A stretch of 64,000 nucleotides of DNA, taken from NCBI RefSeq assembly GCF_003286415.2, contig NZ_CP043450.1:1488001-1552000 (forward strand), written 5' to 3'. Position 1 is the first letter of the stretch; every line of letters begins with the position of its first letter. Below the pieces are notes generated by a model. That model was given only the letters and a program-made list of their open reading frames with translations, was not told the origin of the DNA and made no database searches. Shown piece by piece: positions 35,001 through 43,757 of the stretch. Both the position numbers and the translations under genes were made by a program. The DNA comes from Mucilaginibacter rubeus (GTDB lineage Bacteria > Bacteroidota > Bacteroidia > Sphingobacteriales > Sphingobacteriaceae).

Positions 35001-35555
35001 TTATAGATTGCTTAATTTAAAATAACCAAGGGTGATCTTATCTTCAGGGAGATCTGCATTCGGGATAAGTTTAAGCTGATATTTTTCCTTCTGGGCGGTG
35101 TTCAAAATATCTTCTACGTTGTAAATGTCGTCAACATCAACACCATATTTATCATCTATGTGTGAGTTAGCACCATCGAACTGGTTGTTTTTAAAGAAGA
35201 AGGTTTCCTTAGCGTTTTTTGAAGCCGAAGCGAAATTTTCCTGAACAGTGAGTACAACGTAGTGCTGTTCTTCAAACTTATTAGGCTGATAGCCGCCAAG
35301 GTTGATGAAGAATAGTTTATTTTCCTGAGATGTATTATCGTTCCGCGGAGCAATCTTTACTGCATAACCATCAACGGTATTGACTTCGCGCCAGGCATCA
35401 ATATGAATTTTTTCGGGCTCCGGCCAAAACGCCTGGATCTCGGGAACAAGGTCGCGTAGTGATGATGCTATCCCAAAGAAAACGTCATGTTGTTCTACAT
35501 GTCTTCCGGGTGGTTTGCAGCCCAGCATCAGCATAAAAAGTTTCAGGTTTTCCAT
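35001..35555 (-). CDS. DUF1543 domain protein
   Basis: This 184-residue protein begins with LFMLMLGCKPPGRHVEQHD, which is the conserved opening of DUF1543 (the G-x-x-P-G-R-x-x-E-Q-H-D core). A second similar half starts near NKLFFINLGGYQPNKFEEQHY, indicating an internal duplication. Function is unknown. It is the first gene of the leftward cluster with an AraC regulator and is transcribed divergently from msrA. Confidence 0.85.
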   Translation of the reverse strand: MENLKLFMLMLGCKPPGRHVEQHDVFFGIASSLRDLVPEIQAFWPEPEKIHIDAWREVNTVDGYAVKIAPRNDNTSQENKLFFINLGGYQPNKFEEQHYVVLTVQENFASASKNAKETFFFKNNQFDGANSHIDDKYGVDVDDIYNVEDILNTAQKEKYQLKLIPNADLPEDKITLGYFKLSNL

Positions 35556-35706
35556 GGTTTAAAGTTAGCATATGCCGGGAGGCTAATGTAACGAGTTTGT
35601 CAAACAACTATCACAAAGTGTTAAAGTGGTAACTTTGTTCAACGCTAACTATATTTTTTACGTTAGTTGCTATATATACGCTTCGTATTAAATCTATTTG
35701 ATATAC

Positions 35707-36315
35707 ATGAAAAAAATCATTTGTTCGATAGCTGTGTTATTAACGGCTTGTTTCTCTGTTTTTGCATCTGTCCCTAAAAAAGGTTTGGATACAGCCACTT
35801 TTGCTACCGGCTGTTTTTGGTGTACCGAAGCCAAATTTCAGCAATTGAAAGGCGTGGAAAAGGTAATTTCGGGTTTTTCAGGCGGGCACGTAGCCAATCC
35901 ATCTTACGAGTTGGTTTGCACCGGCACAACCGGTCATGCAGAGGCTTGTAATATCATTTACGATCCTACAAAGATCACGTATGATGAGCTGCTTGCGGCA
36001 TTTTTTGTAGCGCATGACCCAACTCAATTAAACAGGCAGGGTAATGATGTGGGTACGCAATACCGCTCGGCTATATTTTATCATAATGCCCAACAAAAAC
36101 AAAAGGCTCAATATTACATTAGTAAACTAAATGCCGAAAAAGCCTATAAAGACCCAATAGTAACAGAGGTAACTCCTTATAAAGCTTTTTACAAGGCCGA
36201 AAATTATCACCAGAACTATTTTAACCAAAACGGCAGCCAGCCTTATTGTAAATATGTGATCCAACCTGAATTGGAAAAATTTAAAAAGGTGTTTAAAGAT
36301 AAACTGAAACAATAA
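35707..36315 (+). CDS. msrA: Peptide-methionine (S)-S-oxide reductase MsrA, exported
   Basis: This protein has 202 residues from the ATG at 35707. It carries an N-terminal signal peptide, where LLTAC could be a lipobox, or else Sec cleavage occurs after VFAS. The catalytic motif GCFWC has its nucleophile at Cys36. Family segments GFSGGHVANPSYE, GHAEACNIIYDP and DVGTQYRSAIFYH are intact. MsrA reduces methionine-S-sulfoxide in proteins. The stop overlaps the msrB start by one base (TAATG), so both are made together. Export implies repair of oxidised envelope proteins, with reducing power from a thioredoxin-like partner not encoded here. Confidence 0.95.
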   Translation: MKKIICSIAVLLTACFSVFASVPKKGLDTATFATGCFWCTEAKFQQLKGVEKVISGFSGGHVANPSYELVCTGTTGHAEACNIIYDPTKITYDELLAAFFVAHDPTQLNRQGNDVGTQYRSAIFYHNAQQKQKAQYYISKLNAEKAYKDPIVTEVTPYKAFYKAENYHQNYFNQNGSQPYCKYVIQPELEKFKKVFKDKLKQ

Positions 36316-36830
36316 TGAAAGCGGTATATATCATAGCAGCCTTGTTTTGTTTTGCTACGAGCGTATTTGCGCAGCAACCTAAAATAAAAGGGCACGAAAA
36401 CAATCCTTATTACTCTAATACGGATACCAAACATTTGAATGTATCTAACGCGGAGTGGAAAAAGATCCTGCCTGCGGCCTTGTATGCAACAGCAAGGGAG
36501 CAGGAAACGGAGCGTGCATTCACCGGTAAGCTTTGGAATAAGGATACTAAAGGCACTTATTATTGCGCGGTATGTGGCAATAAACTTTTCCGTTCGGATG
36601 CCAAATTTGCAAGTGATTGTGGATGGCCAAGTTTTTACGAGCCGGTACGTAAAAACAGCGTAATCTATAAAGAAGATAACTCATACGGGATGCAACGTAC
36701 CGAGGTGCTTTGCGCCCGTTGCGATTCGCACCTGGGACACATTTTTGATGATGGTCCGCCGCCAACTCATAAAAGGTTTTGCATGAATTCTGTTTCGCTT
36801 GATTTTGTGCCTGAAGGGTTTGGGTTGTAA
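36315..36830 (+). CDS. msrB: Peptide-methionine (R)-S-oxide reductase MsrB, exported
   Basis: This 171-residue protein has a Sec signal peptide (ending SVFAQ). Two zinc-binding CxxC pairs are visible (YYCAVCGNKLF, VLCARCDSHLGH), with the CGWPSFYEP substrate segment and the catalytic Cys in KRFCMNSVSL. It reduces the R isomer left by MsrA. Translationally coupled to msrA. Two consecutive strong hairpins follow the gene. Confidence 0.95.
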   Translation: MKAVYIIAALFCFATSVFAQQPKIKGHENNPYYSNTDTKHLNVSNAEWKKILPAALYATAREQETERAFTGKLWNKDTKGTYYCAVCGNKLFRSDAKFASDCGWPSFYEPVRKNSVIYKEDNSYGMQRTEVLCARCDSHLGHIFDDGPPPTHKRFCMNSVSLDFVPEGFGL

Positions 36831-36906
36831 ATCATCTCAAAAGTTATCTGAAAACGAAGTTGTTTCATTGCCGTTGTTTTTAGTCAAAGGTTAATGAATG
36901 AATAAA

Positions 36907-36950
36907 ACGGGCTTTAGCCCAAATGCACACGTATTTGGGCTAAAGCCCGT
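36907..36950 (+). terminator. Terminator 1 after msrAB
   Basis: ACGGGCTTTAGCCCAAAT pairs perfectly (18 bp) with ATTTGGGCTAAAGCCCGT across an 8-nt loop, then CGCTTTTTAA. Its A-rich left side could also act on the minus strand. Confidence 0.85.
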
Positions 36951-36961
36951 CGCTTTTTAAC

Positions 36962-37010
36962 ATTTCTGTTCCCTCAAGGTTCTCTTCGAGAAACCTGAGG
37001 GAACAGAAAT
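36962..37010. terminator. Second hairpin after msrAB
   Basis: ATTTCTGTTCCCTCA pairs perfectly with TGAGGGAACAGAAAT (15 bp), and the interior AAGGTTCTCTTCGAGAAACC can pair further around TTCG. No U-run follows (ATCTATAG), so it may be a repeat or RNA-stabilising structure rather than a terminator. Confidence 0.5.
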
Positions 37011-37028
37011 ATCTATAGAATGTGAAAG

Positions 37029-37107
37029 GCGTGCACCAGATGTGCAAAAGGTTTGTAGAAATGAAACAATCCCATTTTTAGTGCGCCAGAGGTACACAGC
37101 TCCTTCT
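37029..37107. repeat. Imperfect direct repeat of a GTGCxCCAGAxGTxCA motif
   Basis: GTGCACCAGATGTGCA (about 37031-37046) and GTGCGCCAGAGGTACA (about 37081-37096) differ at three of 16 positions. The first can form a small TGCAC/GTGCA hairpin. They lie between the msrB hairpins and the aldolase gene and are non-coding. I see no promoter consensus here. Confidence 0.4.
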
Positions 37108-37224
37108 TGACGCATCAATTCACCTGCTAAAGTCATGCCTAAGTAAAGCTGTAATATTCCCTGAGCTGCTTAAAACAAGTATGAATTAACTTGTGTTATT
37201 CAGCAACAATCAAGCAAATTACTT

Positions 37225-38256
37225 ATGGAATTCCAAAACCTTAAAGATATCGCAAAGCAGCTAATGGCCGGCAATAAAGGCCTGTTGGCAATGGACGAAA
37301 GTACCGCGACCTGTAACAAACGTTTCAAGGCCTTGAATATCCCGCAAACCGAAGAATACCGCCGAAAATACCGCGACCTCATCGTAAACACGCCAAAACT
37401 GGAGGAAGCCATAAGTGGGGCCATTTTGTTTGATGAAACAATACGGCAAAGCACTACCAACGGTAAGCTGTTTGTAGATATCCTGAAGGAAAAAGGAATT
37501 ATCCCCGGTATTAAAGTAGATGAAAGCGCACGGGATATGGATGGTTTCCCTGGTGAGAAAATAACTGAGGGACTTGACGGGTTGCACGAACGTTTGACCG
37601 AATATTATAAAATGGGTGCGCGTTTTGCCAAATGGCGTGCAGTTATAACCATTGGTGAAAATACGCCTACAAGCGGCAGCATCAAGGCCAATGCTTTTTT
37701 GCTGGCCCGTTATGCTATTATATGCCAGGAAGTTGGTATTGTGCCTATTGTTGAGCCCGAAGTTTTAATGGATGGTGACCATTCACTTAAAACCTGTGCC
37801 GATGTAACTAACGAGGTTTTACATACCGTATTTAACCAGCTGTACCAGCAAAGGGTAAATTTTGAGGGCATGATTCTGAAGCCTAACATGATAGTTCCGG
37901 GCATTAAAGCCGCGCAGCAGGATAGTGCAGATGCTGTAGCCGATGCCACTATTAACTGCTTTTTACGCTGTGTGCCTGCTTCTGTTCCCGGTATTGCGTT
38001 TCTTTCGGGCGGTCAATCTCCCGAATTAGCTTCAGAACGTCTGAATGCTATGCATGTACGTTTCAAAGATAAAATGCCATGGGCTTTAACTTTCTCATAC
38101 TCGCGTGCGGTACAGCAACCCGCCCTTGAAAAATGGGGTGGAAGTGATGAAAACATCGCGGAAGCACAAAGATTGCTTTATGAGCGGGCCCATATCAATA
38201 CAATTGCCCGTGATGGTAAATATACACCGGAGCTGGAGAAGCACCCGGTAGCCTAA
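37225..38256 (+). CDS. Class I fructose-bisphosphate aldolase
   Basis: This 343-residue cytoplasmic enzyme cleaves fructose 1,6-bisphosphate to two triose phosphates. It is the eukaryote-like class I type: AMDESTATCNKRF at the N-terminus, the substrate-loop NTPKLEEAISGAILFDET, KWRAVITIGENTPTSG, and the Schiff-base K219 in GMILKPNMIVPG. The C-terminus GIAFLSGGQSPE is followed by LTFSYSRAVQQPALE-like residues. It has no metal site. It stands alone with its own terminator. Its promoter should lie in the 37047-37224 spacer. Confidence 0.96.
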   Translation: MEFQNLKDIAKQLMAGNKGLLAMDESTATCNKRFKALNIPQTEEYRRKYRDLIVNTPKLEEAISGAILFDETIRQSTTNGKLFVDILKEKGIIPGIKVDESARDMDGFPGEKITEGLDGLHERLTEYYKMGARFAKWRAVITIGENTPTSGSIKANAFLLARYAIICQEVGIVPIVEPEVLMDGDHSLKTCADVTNEVLHTVFNQLYQQRVNFEGMILKPNMIVPGIKAAQQDSADAVADATINCFLRCVPASVPGIAFLSGGQSPELASERLNAMHVRFKDKMPWALTFSYSRAVQQPALEKWGGSDENIAEAQRLLYERAHINTIARDGKYTPELEKHPVA

Positions 38257-38295
38257 AAACAAGAAAGCCGCCTGACTCAGGCGGCTTTCTTGTTT
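38257..38295. terminator. Bidirectional terminator between aldolase and lyase genes
   Basis: AAACAAGAAAGCCGCCTGA pairs with its exact complement TCAGGCGGCTTTCTTGTTT across a minimal centre, with A and T runs on the two sides. It serves both convergent genes. Confidence 0.88.
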
Positions 38296-38304
38296 GTTAT
38301 AGTT

Positions 38305-39402
38305 TTATAATCCTTTAACCTTGTAATGTGTATAGGTGGTAAAACCTAAAAAAGTGTTATCAATAGGAACGCCAAGCGGAGCCTGCAAACCTCTCAGATA
38401 TTTTAAATTATCTGTGTTGTAGTAACCATAGGCAACCTCAACTCCCGGAAAAATACGGCTGTTTAAATCACAGTAATCGCAGCCTGTTTTTTGCTCGTAA
38501 GCTTTGCGCATAAAATTATAGCCAAGGCTGATGTTTTTATTGCTGATCTCCCATAGGCTGTTATCGCCATGTATTTTAGCAATGGCTGCCGCATAGGTAT
38601 ACGCTGCTAATGAGTATTGATAATGCACACAGTCTTTACGTACGCAAAGCTCGGGCAAGGTGCCATCCGGCTGGATAACGTTTGGCAATTCTTTCACTAA
38701 CAAATTATAACCTGCACGATAAACAGAATCCTGATTTAAAAAAACACCGATGGTCATTTTTGCATAGCCTGCTGATGCGTCCCAGTTGTTTTTATAATCG
38801 GGGATCTTGTTGATGTAGTTATCCTTTACGGTGACAAGGTATTTGCTAAACTGCTCAATATCAGCAGCGACCCACCCCGCAGATTTGCCTTTTACTTTGT
38901 AATGCCTGATAATCTCAGCAGCTGCTACAAAGCTTGGGGTAGTCCATGACGCTTCCAGGTCGGGTTGGTTGGGATTGGTTTTTCCAGCCAGCAGGCCATA
39001 ATCCTTAAAAGCATAAGCCCATCCGTTCAACAAGCCAATGGCTTTTTGGGCATAGTCTGCATTACCTGTAGCAGCCCAGGCAAGCGCGAAGGCATAAACC
39101 AGTTCGCAATCCTTCCTGATCTGCGTTTTTGACGGCGACGTTGCGCCGTTTGAGCCAACTATAATGGTTGACGGGAATGAAGCAGGGTACTCATGATCTT
39201 TAATAAAATCAAGCACTTTTTGATAGGCTGCGGTACGCATGGTATCACCGACCCTCAGTTGCGCGCCGATGTAATCCAAACTGGCCCTGGTATTTAAAAT
39301 ACCAGGGTGCACAAATTTGGTTTTGTTATTTTCCTGAGCTTTCGGTTTAAAGCCGTAAAACATCAACAGAAATGCAAATAAGATTATTTTATTATGCCTC
39401 AT
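38305..39402 (-). CDS. Alginate-lyase-family exported protein
   Basis: This 365-residue protein has a signal peptide (residues 1-22, ending KPKAQ). It is an (alpha/alpha) toroid related to PF05426 alginate lyases: HPGILNTRASLDYIGAQL at the start, ETL-like FALAWAATGNADYAQKA, the conserved Asn in KNNWDASAGYAKMTIG, and the His/Tyr segment DCVHYQYSLAAYTYAA. These residues sit where PL5-type enzymes have catalytic Asn, His and Tyr. Related proteins in Bacteroidota are often not alginate-specific. The start is 7 bp after the M28 peptidase stop, so the two are co-transcribed. Confidence 0.85.
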   Translation of the reverse strand: MRHNKIILFAFLLMFYGFKPKAQENNKTKFVHPGILNTRASLDYIGAQLRVGDTMRTAAYQKVLDFIKDHEYPASFPSTIIVGSNGATSPSKTQIRKDCELVYAFALAWAATGNADYAQKAIGLLNGWAYAFKDYGLLAGKTNPNQPDLEASWTTPSFVAAAEIIRHYKVKGKSAGWVAADIEQFSKYLVTVKDNYINKIPDYKNNWDASAGYAKMTIGVFLNQDSVYRAGYNLLVKELPNVIQPDGTLPELCVRKDCVHYQYSLAAYTYAAAIAKIHGDNSLWEISNKNISLGYNFMRKAYEQKTGCDYCDLNSRIFPGVEVAYGYYNTDNLKYLRGLQAPLGVPIDNTFLGFTTYTHYKVKGL

Positions 39403-39409
39403 TTTTAGC

Positions 39410-40972
39410 CTACTTATCCAATCCGCCCCGACGCGTCGCCTTAACCTGTGCCGGCCATTTTATGCCTTCAGTTTTGGTATTAACAGTTTTTTGCGGGTCT
39501 TCGCTGGCCATGTAAGCCATAATAGCGGCTAAAATGGCGTTGTTTTTCAAATCGTCAAATACCACTTTATCGTAAGTATCGCGGTTGGTGTGCCAGGTGT
39601 ATGATCCGTACGACCAGTTAAGCGAGCTTAAAGAAAAACCAGGAGCACCAACAGCTACAAATGAAGCAAAGTCAGATCCACCGCCACCAGGCTGGCCCGG
39701 GAATACGGTTTTGATCCGGTTTTTGATGGTATCCGGCACTGCGGCAAGCCATCTGCTTAAATAATCTTTAGCTTCAACAAATCCCTGGCCGGTAAGGTTC
39801 ACTACGCGACCTGTGCCATTATCCTGGTTAAACAATGCCTGCAGGTTACTTACAATTTCAGGATGATCTTCAACAAAGGCGCGTGAGCCGTTCAGGCCTT
39901 CTTCTTCGCTGCCCCAATGACCTACCAATATGGTACGTTTTGGATGCGGGTAGAATTTTTTCAATAGGCGCATAGCCTCCATCATGGTCAGCGTACCGGT
40001 ACCGTTATCCGTTGCACCTGTGCCGCCATCCCAAGAGTCAAAGTGGGCGCTCAGCATTACATATTCGTTTGGTTTTTCAGAGCCCTTGATCTCAGCAATG
40101 GTGTTAAAAGTCGGCACTACGCCCAGTTCTTTTGATTCGCAATGGATGCTGATCACCGGTTTGTTTCCTGATTCGCTCAGGCGGTATAACATGCCATAAT
40201 CTTCTAATGAAATATCAACTGTAGGTACAATTTTAGTATAGGCGGCAAAGATCTTATCAACCCCAAAGCCAGCCGACCAGTTATTGGTCAGGATCCCTGC
40301 AGCCCCGGCATTTTCTAAAGCCACCGGTAAAGTTTTATTGGTAAACCCGGTTTTGCTGATACGTTTTTTCCAGGCATCCGTTTGGGCGGTGCGGTCAGCT
40401 TTCATTTTATCAAATGATTCTTTCAGCGCAAACTCCTGCCAGTTGTAATCGGGCCTGCCTGTTGGCTGCAGCATCGAGATCATTACAAACTTACCTTTAA
40501 CATTAGGCAGCCATTGCTGGAACGCAACAGAATCGGCCACATCCGGCAGAATGATCACTTCGGCAGTAGTGGTTTTTTTGCCCATGCCTGGGCTCCAGGC
40601 CAGTTGGGTACCTTCTAATGATTTTACCCTTGGCGATACCATATCAATATGCGATACACCGCGTTCCCAGCCACGCCATTCGCCCCATTTTTCGTTTTTT
40701 GCCTGAATATCCCAGCTTTTATATTTAGCTACAGCCCAGTCATTAGCCTGTTTCATTTGCGGCGTACCAACCAAGCGCGGACCGATACCATCAAACAACT
40801 CATGCGCCAGTTTTTCCAACTGTGAGTTGGAGGTTTCTTCGGTCATGATGCTGTTGATAACAGGGTTGCTGGATTGTGCCGAAGCTATGCCGCTGCAAAG
40901 CAACATGCCCAAAACAAATGGCCTTGCCTTACTCCAAAGGCTGCTGCCGGTATAATGGTAAATATGTTTCAT
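39410..40972 (-). CDS. M28 family metallopeptidase, exported
   Basis: This 520-residue protein has a signal peptide (ending IASAQ). The M28 zinc ligands are all visible: His in AHFDSWDGG, bridging Asp in GATDNGTGT, the Glu pair in GSEEEGLNG, Asp in FNQDNGTGR and His in YTWHTNRDTYD. A protease-associated-type insert lies at about residues 110-250. The family comprises aminopeptidases and carboxypeptidases of the Q type. It is probably periplasmic or secreted and is the first gene of a two-gene leftward operon with the alginate-lyase-like gene. Confidence 0.92.
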   Translation of the reverse strand: MKHIYHYTGSSLWSKARPFVLGMLLCSGIASAQSSNPVINSIMTEETSNSQLEKLAHELFDGIGPRLVGTPQMKQANDWAVAKYKSWDIQAKNEKWGEWRGWERGVSHIDMVSPRVKSLEGTQLAWSPGMGKKTTTAEVIILPDVADSVAFQQWLPNVKGKFVMISMLQPTGRPDYNWQEFALKESFDKMKADRTAQTDAWKKRISKTGFTNKTLPVALENAGAAGILTNNWSAGFGVDKIFAAYTKIVPTVDISLEDYGMLYRLSESGNKPVISIHCESKELGVVPTFNTIAEIKGSEKPNEYVMLSAHFDSWDGGTGATDNGTGTLTMMEAMRLLKKFYPHPKRTILVGHWGSEEEGLNGSRAFVEDHPEIVSNLQALFNQDNGTGRVVNLTGQGFVEAKDYLSRWLAAVPDTIKNRIKTVFPGQPGGGGSDFASFVAVGAPGFSLSSLNWSYGSYTWHTNRDTYDKVVFDDLKNNAILAAIMAYMASEDPQKTVNTKTEGIKWPAQVKATRRGGLDK

Positions 40973-41246
40973 AAGGTCTAAAATATAAAAAAGCAGGAGA
41001 GGTAATACGTTTTATCCAAAAGGATATTTCTTGGTAACATAAATATTGCAAAGTGTTAGTTGAGTTTTTAGTTTTTTTTTCCTGAAAAGAAAACTTTACG
41101 CGCGCCGCCCTGTGAATGTTTAAAACCGTGAAAACACTAATGTGAAGTTTGTTTCGTGATTTTACACAATGATATACGATTGATGTGACGCTATTTTATA
41201 TCATTTTATTTTCAGGTAGGTTTAATTGACCAAAAAGTGCCTGACA

Positions 41247-42677
41247 ATGATTTTTAACTCATTTACTTTTCTTCTCTTTTTTCCGATGGTGACAGTTTTA
41301 TACTTCCTGTTGCCTCACAAATTCAGGTGGATGCTCCTGCTTGGGGCAAGCTGTTATTTTTATATGTTCTTCAAGGCTATATATATACTCATCCTGTTTT
41401 TTACCATTATCATTGATTATACCGCCGGCATCTATCTTGAAAAAGTTACCGACCCTAAAAAGAAAAAGCTGCTGTTAATTTTAAGTCTTACTGCAAACAT
41501 TGGGGTACTGGCGGTATTTAAGTATTTCAATTTTTTTAATGCCAATTTATCAGGGATATTATACTGGATGGGCTACACTAACCCAATTCCGTTTTTACAG
41601 ATCCTGCTGCCGATAGGGTTATCATTTCACACATTTCAGGCCATGAGCTACACCATTGAGGTTTATCGTGGCCATCAAAAGGCCGAGCATCATTTCGGCA
41701 TCTACGCCCTATACGTCATGTTTTATCCACAGTTGGTTGCAGGTCCTATCGAACGCCCTCAAAACCTGCTGCACCAGTTTAAGGAATACCATCAGTTTAA
41801 CGCCCTTGATGTTTCTGAAGGGTTAAAAAGAATGCTGATAGGCTTTTTTAAAAAGGTTGTTGTTGCTGATAGGTTATCGATATATGTAAAAACTGTTTTT
41901 GCAAATTACCCCGAACACGGATCGGCCACTCTTGTACTGGCTTCGCTATTTTTTGCTGTTCAGATCTATTGCGACTTTTCGGGTTATTCAGATATTGCCA
42001 TAGGCAGCGCAAGGGTTATGGGCTTTAAACTGATGGAGAATTTTAAGCGGCCTTATTTTGCAAAAAGCATCAGCGAGTTTTGGAGCAGGTGGCATATCTC
42101 ACTCTCAACCTGGTTTAAAGATTATGTATATATACCCTTAGGTGGCAACCGGGTTAGTAAAGGCCGGTTGTACCTGAATTTATTTGCCGTATTTATGATC
42201 AGCGGCCTGTGGCATGGTGCCAACTGGACATTTATTGTATGGGGCGCTTTGCACGGTTTTTACCTGGTATGCGGAATGGCAACCCAAAAATGGAGGGCTG
42301 CCGTGGCGAATAAATTAGGCATAGGCAAAGGGGGATTTGCTAATTTCCTAAATATTGCCTTTACCATTTGCCTGGTTACTGTGAGCTGGATTTTTTTCAG
42401 GGCCGCTTCGTTGGAGCAGGCCTGGGGTTTGCTAAAAGGTATTTTTATTTATAAGCCAGGTTTCTTTATAGGCGAGCCTACCTATTTTTTATATGATTTT
42501 ATGGCTATAGCCGCCTTGTTCTTTTACGAATTAAAACAAGAATACAATCTACGGTCGCTGCGCTTTCTGCATAATGAAAACTGGGGCGTACGCATGGCTT
42601 CCTATTTGGGGCTGATTTTTATCATCCTGTTGTTTGGGGTTTTTGATGGCGGGCAATTCATTTATTTTCAGTTTTAA
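41247..42677 (+). CDS. MBOAT family membrane O-acyltransferase (AlgI-like)
   Basis: This protein has 476 residues from the ATG at 41247. An in-frame TTG at 41226 would add seven residues but MIFNSFTFLLFF is the usual start. It has about ten membrane helices. Typical blocks are LPHKFRWMLLLGASCYFYMF, LPIGLSFHTFQAMSYTIEVY, YPQLVAGPIERP and the catalytic His in SGLWHGANWTFIVWGALHG. AlgI-like proteins pass acetyl or other acyl groups across the membrane to acylate exopolysaccharide. The next gene (3-bp gap) encodes a SGNH-like partner, as in algI/algJ and dltB/dltD systems. Confidence 0.94.
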   Translation: MIFNSFTFLLFFPMVTVLYFLLPHKFRWMLLLGASCYFYMFFKAIYILILFFTIIIDYTAGIYLEKVTDPKKKKLLLILSLTANIGVLAVFKYFNFFNANLSGILYWMGYTNPIPFLQILLPIGLSFHTFQAMSYTIEVYRGHQKAEHHFGIYALYVMFYPQLVAGPIERPQNLLHQFKEYHQFNALDVSEGLKRMLIGFFKKVVVADRLSIYVKTVFANYPEHGSATLVLASLFFAVQIYCDFSGYSDIAIGSARVMGFKLMENFKRPYFAKSISEFWSRWHISLSTWFKDYVYIPLGGNRVSKGRLYLNLFAVFMISGLWHGANWTFIVWGALHGFYLVCGMATQKWRAAVANKLGIGKGGFANFLNIAFTICLVTVSWIFFRAASLEQAWGLLKGIFIYKPGFFIGEPTYFLYDFMAIAALFFYELKQEYNLRSLRFLHNENWGVRMASYLGLIFIILLFGVFDGGQFIYFQF

Positions 42678-42680
42678 ATT

Positions 42681-43664
42681 ATGAAACAGTTAAAAGAAAA
42701 TAGCAATAAGTTCTTTATAAGGCTGTTGTTGATGATTGTGGCCTTTGTAGCAGTTGATCAAATAGCGGGTGCTTGTCTTTATTATTTTTTCACTCATCAG
42801 GCCTCAGGCGAGTATGCCGTAGCTAACCATGTAGTATATAATTTAAATGAGGATGTATTGGTTTTGGGCAGTTCAAGGGCTTCGCACCATTATAACTCTT
42901 CACTTATAAAAGATAGCCTGAAATTAAGCTGTTTTAATGGGGGAAGGGATGGAGAAGGGCTTTTATACAGCACCGCGATATTTGAGCTGGCGTTGCAGCG
43001 CCATATCCCCAAAGTTGTTATTTTAGATGTAACCAGTGATGTACTAAGCGAAAAGGAGGATGAAAAAAGCAGGCTTTCCATACTATTACCCTATTTAAAA
43101 CAATCGGATGTTGTTGGCAATATGATAGAGAAGAAAGGCAAGCTGGAGCTATTAAAAAGCAGCCTTCAAACTTATAGGTATAACGGCCAGGTAGTTTCCA
43201 TATTTCAGCATTACTTTTTATCGTCAGGAAATGCCGTAATGGGGTTCGATCCTTTGACTAATAAAATGGATGCCAGCAAGGTGTCAACGCATACGTCGCT
43301 TAAACCATATTCCGACAGTATATCGGCAGATAATGTAGAGGCGCTTAATTTATTGATCAGCGAATGTAAGCGGAAAAAGATTCAGCTCTTTGTTTTTGTA
43401 TCGCCAAGGTATAATGACGATACCCAACAAAATTCTTATCTCAAAATGAAAAGTATCTGCAATAACAATAAGGTTATTTTTCACGATTTTACCAATGATG
43501 TATATTTCAAAAATCCAGAATACTACTCAGACAGGGCACATTTAAACAGCCGGGGAGCCGATCTGTATACCGATACTGTTGCGGCTTTCGTGAAAAGAAG
43601 ATTAGCATCTGAAGCTAATGTTCAATACCTGAGTAAAAACGAAATACATGGGTCTTTAAACTGA
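42681..43664 (+). CDS. SGNH-like membrane-anchored protein, MBOAT partner
   Basis: This 327-residue protein has one N-terminal membrane helix (residues 13-37) and an extracytoplasmic domain. The domain has SGNH-hydrolase features: nucleophile block VLVLGSSRASHHY (Ser about 65), and the C-terminal Asp/His pair in YYSDRAHLNSRGADLY. It resembles AlgJ/AlgX/DltD-type acyl-transfer partners in layout, although sequence identity cannot be judged by eye. The 3-bp gap to the MBOAT gene implies translational coupling and a joint role in O-acylating a surface glycan. Confidence 0.82.
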   Translation: MKQLKENSNKFFIRLLLMIVAFVAVDQIAGACLYYFFTHQASGEYAVANHVVYNLNEDVLVLGSSRASHHYNSSLIKDSLKLSCFNGGRDGEGLLYSTAIFELALQRHIPKVVILDVTSDVLSEKEDEKSRLSILLPYLKQSDVVGNMIEKKGKLELLKSSLQTYRYNGQVVSIFQHYFLSSGNAVMGFDPLTNKMDASKVSTHTSLKPYSDSISADNVEALNLLISECKRKKIQLFVFVSPRYNDDTQQNSYLKMKSICNNNKVIFHDFTNDVYFKNPEYYSDRAHLNSRGADLYTDTVAAFVKRRLASEANVQYLSKNEIHGSLN

Positions 43665-43683
43665 AACATAACCGCAAACAATA

Positions 43684-43723
43684 AAAAAGGCCGCTTTATG
43701 ATAATCCATAAAGCGGCCTTTTT
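43684..43723. terminator. Bidirectional terminator between SGNH and pectate lyase genes
   Basis: AAAAAGGCCGCTTTATG pairs perfectly (17 bp) with CATAAAGCGGCCTTTTT around ATAATC. Useful on both strands for the converging genes. Confidence 0.9.
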
Positions 43724-43757
43724 GCTTAATTGCTTAAGCGTGGGGTGAATGATTTAA

